A program made the position numbers and the translations under genes. A stretch of DNA of 64,000 bases, from contig DKFJ01000004.1 of NCBI GenBank assembly GCA_002452335.1, forward strand, positions 183,574 through 247,573. The letters run 5' to 3'. Positions 1-8,090 of the stretch are shown one piece after another. The first letter of the stretch is position 1. The number at the start of each line of letters is the position of its first letter. Below the pieces are notes generated by a model. That model was not told the DNA's origin. It was given only the letters and a program-made list of their open reading frames with translations, and did no database searches. The stretch is from Deferribacteraceae bacterium UBA6799 (GTDB taxonomy: Bacteria; Chrysiogenota; Deferribacteres; Deferribacterales; Geovibrionaceae).

Positions 1-361
1 CATTCAGGTATACGACATTGCCGTCACGGAGAACGCTGATGTATGCGGATTCGTTTGTGTCATTTTTAAGCTGCTGAAGAACCTGGATAGATATCTCTAT
101 CAGATTCAGCTTGTTGATATATGCCTGTGATATCTGGAATGTCTTTACACCCAGCCTGAAATTTCCGGTGTATCTGTTGTGCTCCACATAGCCGAGCATT
201 TCCAGAGTGGCGAGCAGCTTGTTTACATTACTTCTGGTAAGATTCAGCTTAGCCACCACATCCGTGATACTCAGCTCGTTGTCGCTGTCACCTAAAAGCT
301 CAAGTATATCTATGGCGTTGCTGACCGCCTGAACCGCGTATTCTGACTTTTCTCTTTTCAT
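1..361 (-). CDS. IclR-family transcriptional regulator, C-terminus cut by window edge
   Basis: About 120 N-terminal codons are visible, reading leftward from an ATG at 361-359 and running off the window. The translation has the IclR N-terminal winged helix-turn-helix: an AVSNAIDILELL helix, then LTRSNVNKLLATLEMLGYV, then the wing GNFRLGVKTFQI. The last visible residues begin the effector-binding domain. IclR proteins are dimeric ligand-responsive regulators of catabolic or efflux genes; the effector cannot be told from this fragment. The gene is divergent from nothing in the window, since the next gene (461-1690) lies upstream on the same strand. A 6-bp inverted repeat sits just before the start and could be its own operator. 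Confidence 0.85.
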   Translation of the reverse strand, partial: MKREKSEYAVQAVSNAIDILELLGDSDNELSITDVVAKLNLTRSNVNKLLATLEMLGYVEHNRYTGNFRLGVKTFQISQAYINKLNLIEISIQVLQQLKNDTNESAYISVLRDGNVVYLN

Positions 362-372
362 AACTGCCCCGC

Positions 373-387
373 ACAATGTAACATTGT
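373..387. promoter_or_regulatory. Inverted repeat upstream of the IclR-type gene, candidate autoregulatory operator
   Basis: ACAATG and CATTGT form a perfect 6-bp inverted repeat around TAA, 11 bases before the IclR start codon. On the minus strand it overlaps a plausible -10 element (TACAAT). IclR regulators often repress themselves through such sites. The assignment rests on position and symmetry only. Confidence 0.3.
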
Positions 388-460
388 ATTATTATTGTAT
401 ATCCTTACAAAAATATAGGCAATCGTCAATAAAATCTTTCTTTTTATAATTACAATTTTT

Positions 461-1690
461 TTATATATCGCAGCTATTTTCACTATGACTGTAACATTCG
501 GTCATAATATTGTTAAATTCATCAATACTCATACTTACCGTTTGGAGGCTTTTCAACAGCATTTGCACATCATCCGCCTCGTAGTATTTCAGTATTTTCA
601 GCATTATTCCTATATCACCCTCGAAATCCACCACTGCTTTTTTTATTTCTGGGTCGATATGAAACTCATTCACGATATCTTTCAGTTCTCTGTTGAAAAC
701 GACGTCCAGCAGAGACATGATGCCTGCTATGTATGCGCTCTCCGCACAGTTTCTATATCTGGCGCTTTTTTCGCACATCAGCTCCATCGCCTTTGCCCGC
801 AGCTGAGCTGTCAGAAGCAGGGGGTTGGAGAAACTGTCATTGTTCGTGCCGGCATACAGGATCAGATACAGCCACTTGGTCAGGTTGTTTCTGCCTATGA
901 GAGTTATGGCGTGCTTGATGGATTTTATGTCCGACTGGGTGAAGAATGCCGCCGAGTTCATAAACTTCATCAGGTTTATATAAAGATCCGGATGTGCCTT
1001 TATGACACCTTCCACATCTTTTACGTTGGCGTCTTTTCTCAGCATGTTTATGAGGTGTATTGTGGCGGCTTTGGATGGATCCACTGCCTTCTGGCTGATT
1101 ACTGTCGGCTTGGCAAAGTAATATCCCTGAAACAGATCGAATCCGAGCTCTCTGCATACTGTATGGTCTTCCGCTGTCTCTACCTTTTCCGCCAGCAGTT
1201 TTGCCTTGTATTTCTTCAGCGTGTCTATGTTTTGAAACAGCTGCGCCTTGTCGCACAGCAGATAATCTACCTTTATGTAGTCTACCAGACCGAAAATATC
1301 TTTGAACGTCATGAAATATTTTTTTGTAAACTCCAGATCATCCAGAGCGAAACTGTAGCCTTTTTCATTATATTCTATGATTTTATCTATTACGTCTATG
1401 TTGATGTCGCTGGTCTCCAGTATCTCAAAAACCAGCTTGTCTTTAGGCAGGATATCCAGAGTACCGTCCAAAATCATCTTGTCGTCAACATTGATAAACC
1501 CTCTGTGCGGACCCAGAATAGTCTCAATGCTGAAGTTCTGAAGAACATTAACAAGAACTCTGGCTGTTGCCAGTCTGTTGTCTGTGACGTCGGCTCTGGC
1601 GGACACTTCACTTCTGAACAATACCTCATATCCGTAAATCTGTTCTTTACGATCAATGATCGGTTGTCTTCCAATAAAGAATGTACTCAT
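461..1690 (-). CDS. EAL-like/HDOD two-domain signalling protein (YuxH type)
   Basis: The 409-residue protein has a divergent EAL phosphodiesterase-like domain at about residues 1-195 and an HDOD domain at about 200-390. The N-terminus (FIGRQPIIDRKEQIYGYEVL) and the GFDLFQGYYFAKP motif fit the YuxH/CdgJ family. EAL signature positions are altered: YEVLFR replaces the usual EALLR and LDDLEF replaces DDFGTG. It is therefore probably not an active cyclic-di-GMP phosphodiesterase, and relatives act as regulators of motility or surface behaviour. An AGAGGCG element precedes the ATG. The gene stands alone, divergent from the DUF362 gene. The family call is firm; the role is inference. Confidence 0.85.
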   Translation of the reverse strand: MSTFFIGRQPIIDRKEQIYGYEVLFRSEVSARADVTDNRLATARVLVNVLQNFSIETILGPHRGFINVDDKMILDGTLDILPKDKLVFEILETSDINIDVIDKIIEYNEKGYSFALDDLEFTKKYFMTFKDIFGLVDYIKVDYLLCDKAQLFQNIDTLKKYKAKLLAEKVETAEDHTVCRELGFDLFQGYYFAKPTVISQKAVDPSKAATIHLINMLRKDANVKDVEGVIKAHPDLYINLMKFMNSAAFFTQSDIKSIKHAITLIGRNNLTKWLYLILYAGTNNDSFSNPLLLTAQLRAKAMELMCEKSARYRNCAESAYIAGIMSLLDVVFNRELKDIVNEFHIDPEIKKAVVDFEGDIGIMLKILKYYEADDVQMLLKSLQTVSMSIDEFNNIMTECYSHSENSCDI

Positions 1691-1787
1691 AACGCCTCTT
1701 GATTCTAGGTGTCTGTTGCACTAAGATTGTTTATAATTCTATTCTAATGGAATTTTGAATTTTATCTATTATTTTCTAGGAGAATTT

Positions 1788-2855
1788 ATGAGTTCTGATG
1801 TTTATTTTACCACCGTGGATTGTAAGAAACACAAAAGCCCTCTGCTGAAGATAAAAAAAATCCTGAACAGATGCGCTCCTGAGCAGTTTTTTAAGAAAAG
1901 CGAAATAGTAGCTGTTAAGACCCATTTTGGCGAATTCGGCAATACGGCATTCACCAGACCCATCTTTCTGAGACCTGTTCTGGAGAAGCTGAATAATCTG
2001 GGAGTTAAGCCTTTTCTTACAGACACTAACACTCTCTATGTAGGCATGCGCACCAACAGTGTCGATCATCTGCACAACGCTACACTGAACGGTTTCAATT
2101 ATTCCACTCTTCAGGTGCCTGTGATCATCGCTGACGGTCTCAGAGGCGATAACTCTGTAGACATGGACATAGACGGCGAGCTTCTGAAAACTGTCCATAT
2201 AGCGGCAGATATAGCCTCTGCTGACGGCATGATGGTCGTCTCCCACTTTAAAGGGCACGAGGTAACAGGTTTCGGCGGGGCCATCAAAAATATTTCTATG
2301 GGCTGCTCATGCAGAAAAGGCAAACTCGATATGCACTCAGACTCATGTCCGTCTGTCGTCCCCGATCTCTGTACTTCCTGCGGGCGCTGTCTGGGTTTTT
2401 GCGCATCCAATGCCATAGAGATGACACCGAAAGCGTTTATAACAGACCGCTGTACCGGATGCGCCATGTGCATCAGCGTATGTCCCGAGTCTGCCATTCA
2501 TATCAACTGGAACGCTTCTTCCGCCTCTACACAGAAGAAAATGGCGGAATACGCCGCCGGAGTTTTCAAGGCTCTGGATAATAAACTTGTCTTTTTAAGC
2601 ATAATCACTTCCGTCTCACCCGCCTGCGACTGTTACGGCGGAAACGACAGACCGGTTGTAGCCGACATAGGCTTTGCCGCTTCTACTGATCCTGTTGCTC
2701 TGGATAAGGCCTGTCATGATCTGGTGATTAAAGCAAACGGTGGAACAGACCCGTTCTCGGCTATCTATCCCAAGGTAGATTCGTCTATTCAGCTGTCCCA
2801 TGCCGAAAAGCTCGGCATAGGAACAACTGATTACAGACTTATAGAAGTGGATTAA
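1788..2855 (+). CDS. DUF362 domain protein with two [4Fe-4S] ferredoxin clusters
   Basis: The 355-residue protein has a DUF362 core interrupted by a bacterial-type 2[4Fe-4S] module. The cluster motifs begin at about residue 195 (CTSCGRCLGFC) and residue 222 (CTGCAMCISVCP). DUF362 proteins are common in anaerobes and are thought to be iron-sulfur electron carriers or redox enzymes; the substrate is unknown. The start is placed at ATG 1788 because AGGAG lies at 1778-1782, five bases upstream. An in-frame TTG at 1755 has no comparable site. The gene stands alone and its last four bases overlap the convergent lipoprotein gene. A strong hairpin with a T-run follows immediately. Confidence 0.88.
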   Translation: MSSDVYFTTVDCKKHKSPLLKIKKILNRCAPEQFFKKSEIVAVKTHFGEFGNTAFTRPIFLRPVLEKLNNLGVKPFLTDTNTLYVGMRTNSVDHLHNATLNGFNYSTLQVPVIIADGLRGDNSVDMDIDGELLKTVHIAADIASADGMMVVSHFKGHEVTGFGGAIKNISMGCSCRKGKLDMHSDSCPSVVPDLCTSCGRCLGFCASNAIEMTPKAFITDRCTGCAMCISVCPESAIHINWNASSASTQKKMAEYAAGVFKALDNKLVFLSIITSVSPACDCYGGNDRPVVADIGFAASTDPVALDKACHDLVIKANGGTDPFSAIYPKVDSSIQLSHAEKLGIGTTDYRLIEVD

Positions 2856-4306
2856 TCTAATTTCTTGAGCTTGCCGCCTGATAAAATGCGGTAAGCTCCT
2901 GTTTTTCTGGTAACGCCGGAATCATCAGCTTTTATAATTCCAGTCAGATACTCGTTCTTGTATTCCGGATTTCTGGCCTTCTCCATGTAGATCATCATGT
3001 CGTATCCCAGCATGTCGTTCAGCCCGGGGACTTTTCCGAAATCTTTGCTGAAGCTCCCGCTGAAATTCTCAGCGTTAGCGTTTTCCGCCAGAAGTATATC
3101 TGTGACTACTATAGCGTTTCTGGTGTATTCTGCGTATTCGCCTGAATAGAATTTTTTGCTGAGGCTGTCTATAGCCACGCCCACAACTGTTCTGTCAGGT
3201 TTCGGAGAATAGTATTTCAGAAACGGAACGACCTTAAGAACCTGTGTCTGTGATCCGACCAGGATATATGAAAGACCGCTGTTTTTTCCTATTTTATTTT
3301 TTATCTCATTCAGTTTTGCCTGAAAATCTCTGTCCTGAATGTTGAACAGATAGAAATCCGCCTGATTTTTGTATTCGTCAGCTATCTCAGCCGCTGTGTC
3401 TCTCAGTCCCTCGGTATAGCCTATGGCTATCTTTTTAGCTCCGTCATTTATAACCAGATCGGCTGTCTTTTTTATCTGTTTTTTTCTGTCAACGGTGAAG
3501 TCTATTTTGTTAACCCCATATCCGATGCTTCTATCAGAAGCGTCCACGATATAGTCATATCCGCCTTTTTCACCTTCGAAATCGAGATCAGCGTTCATCT
3601 TCAGCTTGCTCACGCTGTAGAGCATAGCCTCAACCAGCTCCGGGTTTTTCACGCTTTCTTTTACATTTATCAGGAGTTTCTTTTTAAGTGTCTCGCTTTT
3701 GGCCGCTGCTTCCGGTTTTTTTTCCGGAGCTTTCTCTGTCTTCGGCGGAATAACTATCACTTCCTGCTGTTTCTGCTCAGGGGCGGCTGTTTTCGTTTCT
3801 GTGCCGAATATACAGCTTTTGCCAGACACACCTGACGTATCTTTCTTTTCCTGTCCGCAGTAGACTCTGACTGCTTTCTCAGTCTTTTCGTCCATATCCA
3901 TCTTGTTTATATAGGCTTTCTCTTTTTCCGCGGTTTCTGTGTCTTTCATTTTTACAGCGGCGTCATATGCCCAGATATGCCCGCTCGCCTTCATATATTT
4001 GTCCAGATAGCTGTCATCCAGATTTCCTTTTATCAGCTCATATCCTTTGCCGACCTCTCCGTTTCTGACATAGTGTCTGCCCAGGATCAGCCCTGCGCTT
4101 CTTGCTCCGCCTATGTCGTCACTGGCGAGTATCTCTTTCATCTTCCAGATATCCGAAGGAGTCAGGTCTTTTACGGCATAGTATTCCTTGTTGAACATCC
4201 GGATAGGATCTTCAACCACCTGAACCTGGCTAACGCACCCTGCTAAGATCATCAGCGTTACGGATAATAGTATAAGTTCTCTGAATCGGTGTATCATAAC
4301 GGACAT
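2852..4306 (-). CDS. Lipoprotein with type I periplasmic-binding fold (LpoA/LppC-like)
   Basis: The 484-residue protein opens with a lipoprotein signal peptide ending in the lipobox LAGC, with Cys at residue 24. An N-terminal helical region follows, then a lysine/glutamate/proline-rich linker at about 160-200. The C-terminal half (about 215-470) resembles the periplasmic-binding-protein fold of LpoA-type outer-membrane activators of penicillin-binding proteins and of amino-acid ABC receptors. An envelope role is likely, but the exact partner is inferred. The entire signal peptide is encoded inside the 3' end of rsmG, an overlap of 77 bases from ATG 4306 (68 from the in-frame ATG at 4297), so the gene is probably co-transcribed and translationally coupled to rsmG. 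Confidence 0.75.
   Translation of the reverse strand: MSVMIHRFRELILLSVTLMILAGCVSQVQVVEDPIRMFNKEYYAVKDLTPSDIWKMKEILASDDIGGARSAGLILGRHYVRNGEVGKGYELIKGNLDDSYLDKYMKASGHIWAYDAAVKMKDTETAEKEKAYINKMDMDEKTEKAVRVYCGQEKKDTSGVSGKSCIFGTETKTAAPEQKQQEVIVIPPKTEKAPEKKPEAAAKSETLKKKLLINVKESVKNPELVEAMLYSVSKLKMNADLDFEGEKGGYDYIVDASDRSIGYGVNKIDFTVDRKKQIKKTADLVINDGAKKIAIGYTEGLRDTAAEIADEYKNQADFYLFNIQDRDFQAKLNEIKNKIGKNSGLSYILVGSQTQVLKVVPFLKYYSPKPDRTVVGVAIDSLSKKFYSGEYAEYTRNAIVVTDILLAENANAENFSGSFSKDFGKVPGLNDMLGYDMMIYMEKARNPEYKNEYLTGIIKADDSGVTRKTGAYRILSGGKLKKLD
2867..2906 (+). terminator. Intrinsic terminator of the DUF362 gene, inside the convergent lipoprotein gene
   Basis: GAGCTTGCCGC at 2867-2877 pairs with GCGGTAAGCTC at 2888-2898. 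This is an 11-bp stem with one G-T wobble and a 10-base loop. A run of five T (2902-2906) follows on the plus strand. It lies 12 bases after the DUF362 stop codon and within codons for the last residues of the opposing lipoprotein. Confidence 0.75.
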
Positions 4307-4847
4307 TTTCCCACTCCAAATTTTTTCTTGTTATCATTTGTCTGGCTTCCGCCAGCTCATTTTCCGCATTTTCCCCTTTGTATAATACCCATACTGTATT
4401 TTTATCGGCCAGCTTCTCAGTATATTTAAGAATCTGATCTGTTTTCGCCACTCCTCTTGATAAGATTGTGGCAAATTTTCTGTTTTTTATACTTTCTGCT
4501 CTGGAGACGATCACCTCTACGTTGGTGAGCCCCAGCTCTTTTGCGCTGTCCTCCACAAACCTGCATTTCTTCGCTATGCTGTCCACCAGAGTAAACTTCA
4601 TCTCCGGAAACATGATCGCAAGTATTATCCCCGGAAAACCGCCGCCTGTTCCGATATCCGCCACGGGGGATTTCAGCAGGTGCTTCCGCTCTGTAAATAT
4701 CAGAAAGCTGTCCAGAACATGTTTTCTGAAAAAATCCTCTCTGTCTTTTATAGCTGTCAGATTGAGCTCCGCGTTTACATGCATGTCATAAAAACGCTCA
4801 ATCTTTTCCAGCTGGTTTTTATCGAATTTAAAATATTGTTCAATCAT
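4230..4847 (-). CDS. rsmG: 16S rRNA (guanine(527)-N7)-methyltransferase RsmG (GidB)
   Basis: The protein is 205 residues long, the usual size. It carries the SAM-binding motif VADIGTGGGFPGI at about residues 61-73, followed by FTLVDSIAKKCRF, both typical of RsmG. It methylates G527 of 16S rRNA; loss in other bacteria gives low-level streptomycin resistance. The gene overlaps the end of mnmG by 8 bases, keeping the conserved mnmG-rsmG pair. The usual parA-parB genes do not follow. The last residues (NADDLSRVR) extend past the normal family end and overlap the lipoprotein start. Confidence 0.95.
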   Translation of the reverse strand: MIEQYFKFDKNQLEKIERFYDMHVNAELNLTAIKDREDFFRKHVLDSFLIFTERKHLLKSPVADIGTGGGFPGIILAIMFPEMKFTLVDSIAKKCRFVEDSAKELGLTNVEVIVSRAESIKNRKFATILSRGVAKTDQILKYTEKLADKNTVWVLYKGENAENELAEARQMITRKNLEWENVRYDTPIQRTYTIIRNADDLSRVR

Positions 4848-6708
4848 TCAGTTTTTTTCCCATAATATATATGTGCAGCAGCGATACAGCGGCGGGTGTC
4901 ATACCCTGTATGCGCCCGGCCTGCCCCAGAGTCTCCGGTCTGATAGCTTTCAGCTTGTCTTTATATTCTTTCCTCAGACCTTGTATACTGTCGAAGTCCA
5001 TATCGGAAGGTATTTTTACCTTCTCTATCTTATCGAACCTGTCTATCTCGTCCTTCTGTTTAGACAGGTAGCCTTCATATTTCACCGCTATCTCAACCTG
5101 CTCCGCTATTTTAGGACAGTCTATGCCCCCGAAGAGTTCTTTTATAATGCTGTATGTCATCTCTGGTCTGCGCAGCAGTTCTTTTCCGGAGATATTTGCG
5201 GTGAGGTTGACACCGTAGGGAGCCATCTTCTGATTCATCTCTTTACTTGGATTGACCTTGATCTCCGCCAGCCTCTGCACCTCTGTTTCAAACTGGCGTT
5301 TTTCATTATTAAACCTTTCCATCCTGTCTTTTGATATCAGACCGAGTGAATACCCCTTTTCCAGCAGACGATATTCAGCGTTGTCCTCTCTGAGCCAAAG
5401 CCTGTACTCCGCTCTGGATGAAAACATTCTGTACGGCTCATCCACGCCCTTATTCACCAGATCATCACACATAACGCCTATATAGCTGTCGTTTCTCTGG
5501 AGTATGAAGGGTTCTTTATTGTCTATGGACAGCACTGCGTTTATCCCAGCTACCAGTCCCTGAGCGGCAGCCTCTTCATAGCCGCTGGTTCCGTTGAGCT
5601 GTCCGGCGAAGAAGAGACCTTTTATCAGTTTCGTCTCCATAGTCGGCTTGAGCGCTGTGGGCTGGACAAAGTCATATTCTATGGCATAGGCGGGTCTTAC
5701 GAATTCTACTTTTTCCAGACCTTCCACGCTTCTGTACATCGCTATCTGAACGTCTATCGGCAATGATGATGAGAATCCGTTAGCGTAGTATTCCTTAGAC
5801 TTAAGTCCTTCAGGCTCCAGAAATATCTGGTGGCGTGTCTTTTCAGGAAATTTTTTAACCTTGTCCTCTATAGACGGACAGTATCTGGGACCTATCCCCT
5901 GAATGACCCCCGCGTATAAAGGGGATCTGTGCATGTTCTGCCTTATAATTTCGTGTGTGTTCTCATTAGTATATGTAATGTAGCAGGGCACCTGCGGCAG
6001 ACTGATATTCTTCGTTTCAAAAGAGAAAGGGGGAGGAGGGTTGTCACCGCCCTGCGCCTCCAGTCTGCTGAAATCTATAGTAGCCATATCCAGCCTTGCC
6101 GGCGTGCCTGTTTTCAGCCTTCTGGTTTCGAACCCCAGTTTGTGCAGAGAATGAACCAGCTCTATGGACGCAAACTCATTCATACGCCCGGCCTCATAGT
6201 GGCACTCACCTATATGGATAAGTCCTTTCAGAAATGTACCTGTACACAGAACCACTTTAGGAGCTCTGTACAGCATACCTGTGTCGCTGATCACGCCTAT
6301 GCACTCATTGTTTTCCGCAGCGACCTCATGTATCATCCCCTGCTTAAGATCCAGCATGGGTTCCTGCATAATGATCTCAAGCATCCTCTGTCGGTAGAGT
6401 TCTTTGTCCGCCTGTGCGCGGGAGCTTCTTACTGCGGGACCTTTCTTCATGTTCAGGATTCTGAACTGAATACCGGTCTCATCGATATTCTTAGCCATCT
6501 CTCCGCCGAGAGCGTCTATATCTTTTACTATGTTTCCTTTTGCCAGACCGCCGATAGCGGGGTTACAGCTCATTTGAGCCACATTCTCAATAGATATGGT
6601 AAAGAACAGCGTCTTTGCGCCCATTCTGGCTGATGCCAATGCTGCTTCGCATCCGGCATGTCCAGCGCCAACCACTATCACGTCATAGGTCTTGTCATAT
6701 ACCAACAT
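4840..6708 (-). CDS. mnmG: tRNA uridine-5-carboxymethylaminomethyl modification enzyme MnmG (GidA)
   Basis: The 622-residue FAD-dependent enzyme works with MnmE to place the cmnm5 group on the wobble uridine of certain tRNAs. The FAD-binding motif VIVVGAGHAGCEAA is at residues 10-23. The family segment MSCNPAIGGLAKG is present, as is the C-terminal MnmE-binding helical domain ending in LLHIYIMGKK. The start is supported by a GGTGG element directly upstream. Its partner mnmE lies just upstream, separated by 50 bases that hold a parS site and a DnaA box. Confidence 0.97.
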   Translation of the reverse strand: MLVYDKTYDVIVVGAGHAGCEAALASARMGAKTLFFTISIENVAQMSCNPAIGGLAKGNIVKDIDALGGEMAKNIDETGIQFRILNMKKGPAVRSSRAQADKELYRQRMLEIIMQEPMLDLKQGMIHEVAAENNECIGVISDTGMLYRAPKVVLCTGTFLKGLIHIGECHYEAGRMNEFASIELVHSLHKLGFETRRLKTGTPARLDMATIDFSRLEAQGGDNPPPPFSFETKNISLPQVPCYITYTNENTHEIIRQNMHRSPLYAGVIQGIGPRYCPSIEDKVKKFPEKTRHQIFLEPEGLKSKEYYANGFSSSLPIDVQIAMYRSVEGLEKVEFVRPAYAIEYDFVQPTALKPTMETKLIKGLFFAGQLNGTSGYEEAAAQGLVAGINAVLSIDNKEPFILQRNDSYIGVMCDDLVNKGVDEPYRMFSSRAEYRLWLREDNAEYRLLEKGYSLGLISKDRMERFNNEKRQFETEVQRLAEIKVNPSKEMNQKMAPYGVNLTANISGKELLRRPEMTYSIIKELFGGIDCPKIAEQVEIAVKYEGYLSKQKDEIDRFDKIEKVKIPSDMDFDSIQGLRKEYKDKLKAIRPETLGQAGRIQGMTPAAVSLLHIYIMGKKLND

Positions 6709-6726
6709 GTTCCACCAAATATAGCC

Positions 6727-6746
6727 GATGTTTCACGTGAAACATC
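6727..6746. promoter_or_regulatory. parS centromere site (ParB binding)
   Basis: The core TGTTTCACGTGAAACA (6729-6744) is identical to the bacterial parS consensus. The symmetry extends two bases each side to a perfect 20-bp palindrome. It lies between mnmE and mnmG, in the origin-proximal region where parS sites usually cluster. ParB would load here for chromosome segregation. parA and parB are not in the window. Confidence 0.93.
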
Positions 6747-6749
6747 AAC

Positions 6750-6758
6750 TTATCCACA
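6750..6758 (+). promoter_or_regulatory. DnaA box, perfect match
   Basis: TTATCCACA is identical to the strongest DnaA-binding 9-mer. It lies five bases from the parS palindrome and abuts the mnmE stop codon. A single isolated box can act in titration or gene regulation rather than initiation. Confidence 0.6.
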
Positions 6759-8084
6759 TTATTTTCCGATACAAAAGTTATTGAAGATATTAGTCAAAAT
6801 ATCTTCTGTGTATGATAACCCCGTTATCTCAGACAAGAGCCTGAGCGAGGAATTAAGCTCGTATTCAAATATGTCAAAGTCTATGGAGTCATACTGTGAC
6901 AGCCTGTCCACACACTCTATTATCTGATTAAAAAAACCAAGCTGTCTGGAATTCACCATTACAGCCTTATTAAATCTGTCAGCGTCAGACAGCGTTACGA
7001 CCTCTCCGCATCTGCTGATAAAATCAGCCATTCCATTTCCGGACTTTACAGACACGACGCAGTCAGCGTTTATTCCATCCATCACATTATCTTTGTCTGA
7101 CTTATTCATAACGATCAGTCTGCGCAGACCGTCTGTTGCTTCCAGCACACGTCTGTCCTCATCCTCAATAGCCTGCGACCCATCCAGCAGAACAACCACC
7201 AGATCGGCATCTTTCAGCACGCTGAGGGTTCTGTCTATGCCCGCCTGTTCCACAGCATCCTCTGTGAACCTCATGCCGGCGGTATCTACCAGACTAACAG
7301 GAACCCCGCTAAGGACAAATTCAGACTCTATGTAGTCTCTGGTTGTGCCCGCCACATCGGAAACGATCGCCCGCTCCTCTTTCAGCAGATAGTTCATCAG
7401 AGAGGACTTGCCGGTGTTTGGTTTACCGACTATAGCTATACGGAATCCGTCACGCATTATTTTGTGACTGGCATATGTGCCTGTTATATCCGTAAGCCTT
7501 TTATGCAGTAATTTCAGATTGTCGAATACTATTTCCGCATGCGCATCCTCGATATCCTCTTCAGGAAAGTCTATATGCGCCTCTATCACAGTGAGAATAG
7601 CGATAAAAATATCCTTTATATCCTCTATCTCGGATCTCAGAGAACCTTTTAGCTGCTGGTAGGAATAGTCTATCCCCTGAACAGTCTTACTGCTGATCAG
7701 CTCCGCCACGGCCTCCGCCTGTGTCAGATCCATCTTGCCGTTCAAAAAAGCTCTCTTGGTAAACTCCCCCGGCTCCGCTGTCACAAACCCCATAGCCTCA
7801 AAATCCCGAAAAGCGGAGGAGACTATAAGCGGATTGCCGTGAAAAGATATTTCTATAACATCCTCACCTGTGTATGAATTGGGTGATTTGAAATATGTAA
7901 GCAGAACATCATCTGTTACAGATCCCTGATATCTGCAGTTATAAACATATCGGGGCTTAATATTATCTATTAAGCCCCTGATGTTGGTATTCTTAAGTAT
8001 TTCTGCGGCTCTGCTGCCCGATATACGAACCACGATGACAGCAGAAGACACCAGCGGACTGATCGCCGCGTATATTGTCTGCAT
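6759..8084 (-). CDS. mnmE: tRNA modification GTPase MnmE (TrmE)
   Basis: The 441-residue protein has an N-terminal folate-binding domain, a helical domain and an inserted GTPase domain. The P-loop GKPNTGKSS is at about residue 216, followed by the DVAGTTRDYIE switch and DTAGMR. It ends in the invariant CIGK motif that carries the catalytic cysteine. It forms the tRNA wobble-uridine modifying complex with MnmG, encoded next. The start lies six bases after the folD stop, so it belongs to the dnaN-gyrA-folD operon. Confidence 0.97.
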   Translation of the reverse strand: MQTIYAAISPLVSSAVIVVRISGSRAAEILKNTNIRGLIDNIKPRYVYNCRYQGSVTDDVLLTYFKSPNSYTGEDVIEISFHGNPLIVSSAFRDFEAMGFVTAEPGEFTKRAFLNGKMDLTQAEAVAELISSKTVQGIDYSYQQLKGSLRSEIEDIKDIFIAILTVIEAHIDFPEEDIEDAHAEIVFDNLKLLHKRLTDITGTYASHKIMRDGFRIAIVGKPNTGKSSLMNYLLKEERAIVSDVAGTTRDYIESEFVLSGVPVSLVDTAGMRFTEDAVEQAGIDRTLSVLKDADLVVVLLDGSQAIEDEDRRVLEATDGLRRLIVMNKSDKDNVMDGINADCVVSVKSGNGMADFISRCGEVVTLSDADRFNKAVMVNSRQLGFFNQIIECVDRLSQYDSIDFDIFEYELNSSLRLLSEITGLSYTEDILTNIFNNFCIGK

Positions 8085-8090
8085 ATATTA

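Noticed and set aside
485..1702. A 405-codon open frame on the plus strand covering the whole EAL-like/HDOD gene
   Set aside because: It lies exactly opposite a clearly recognisable gene. Its translation is rich in His, Tyr, Cys and Gln with no domain pattern, as expected from an antisense shadow.
1691..1787. Divergent promoter region between the HDOD and DUF362 genes
   Set aside because: A perfect TATAAT occurs at 1732-1737 facing the DUF362 gene, but no acceptable -35 lies 16-18 bases upstream.
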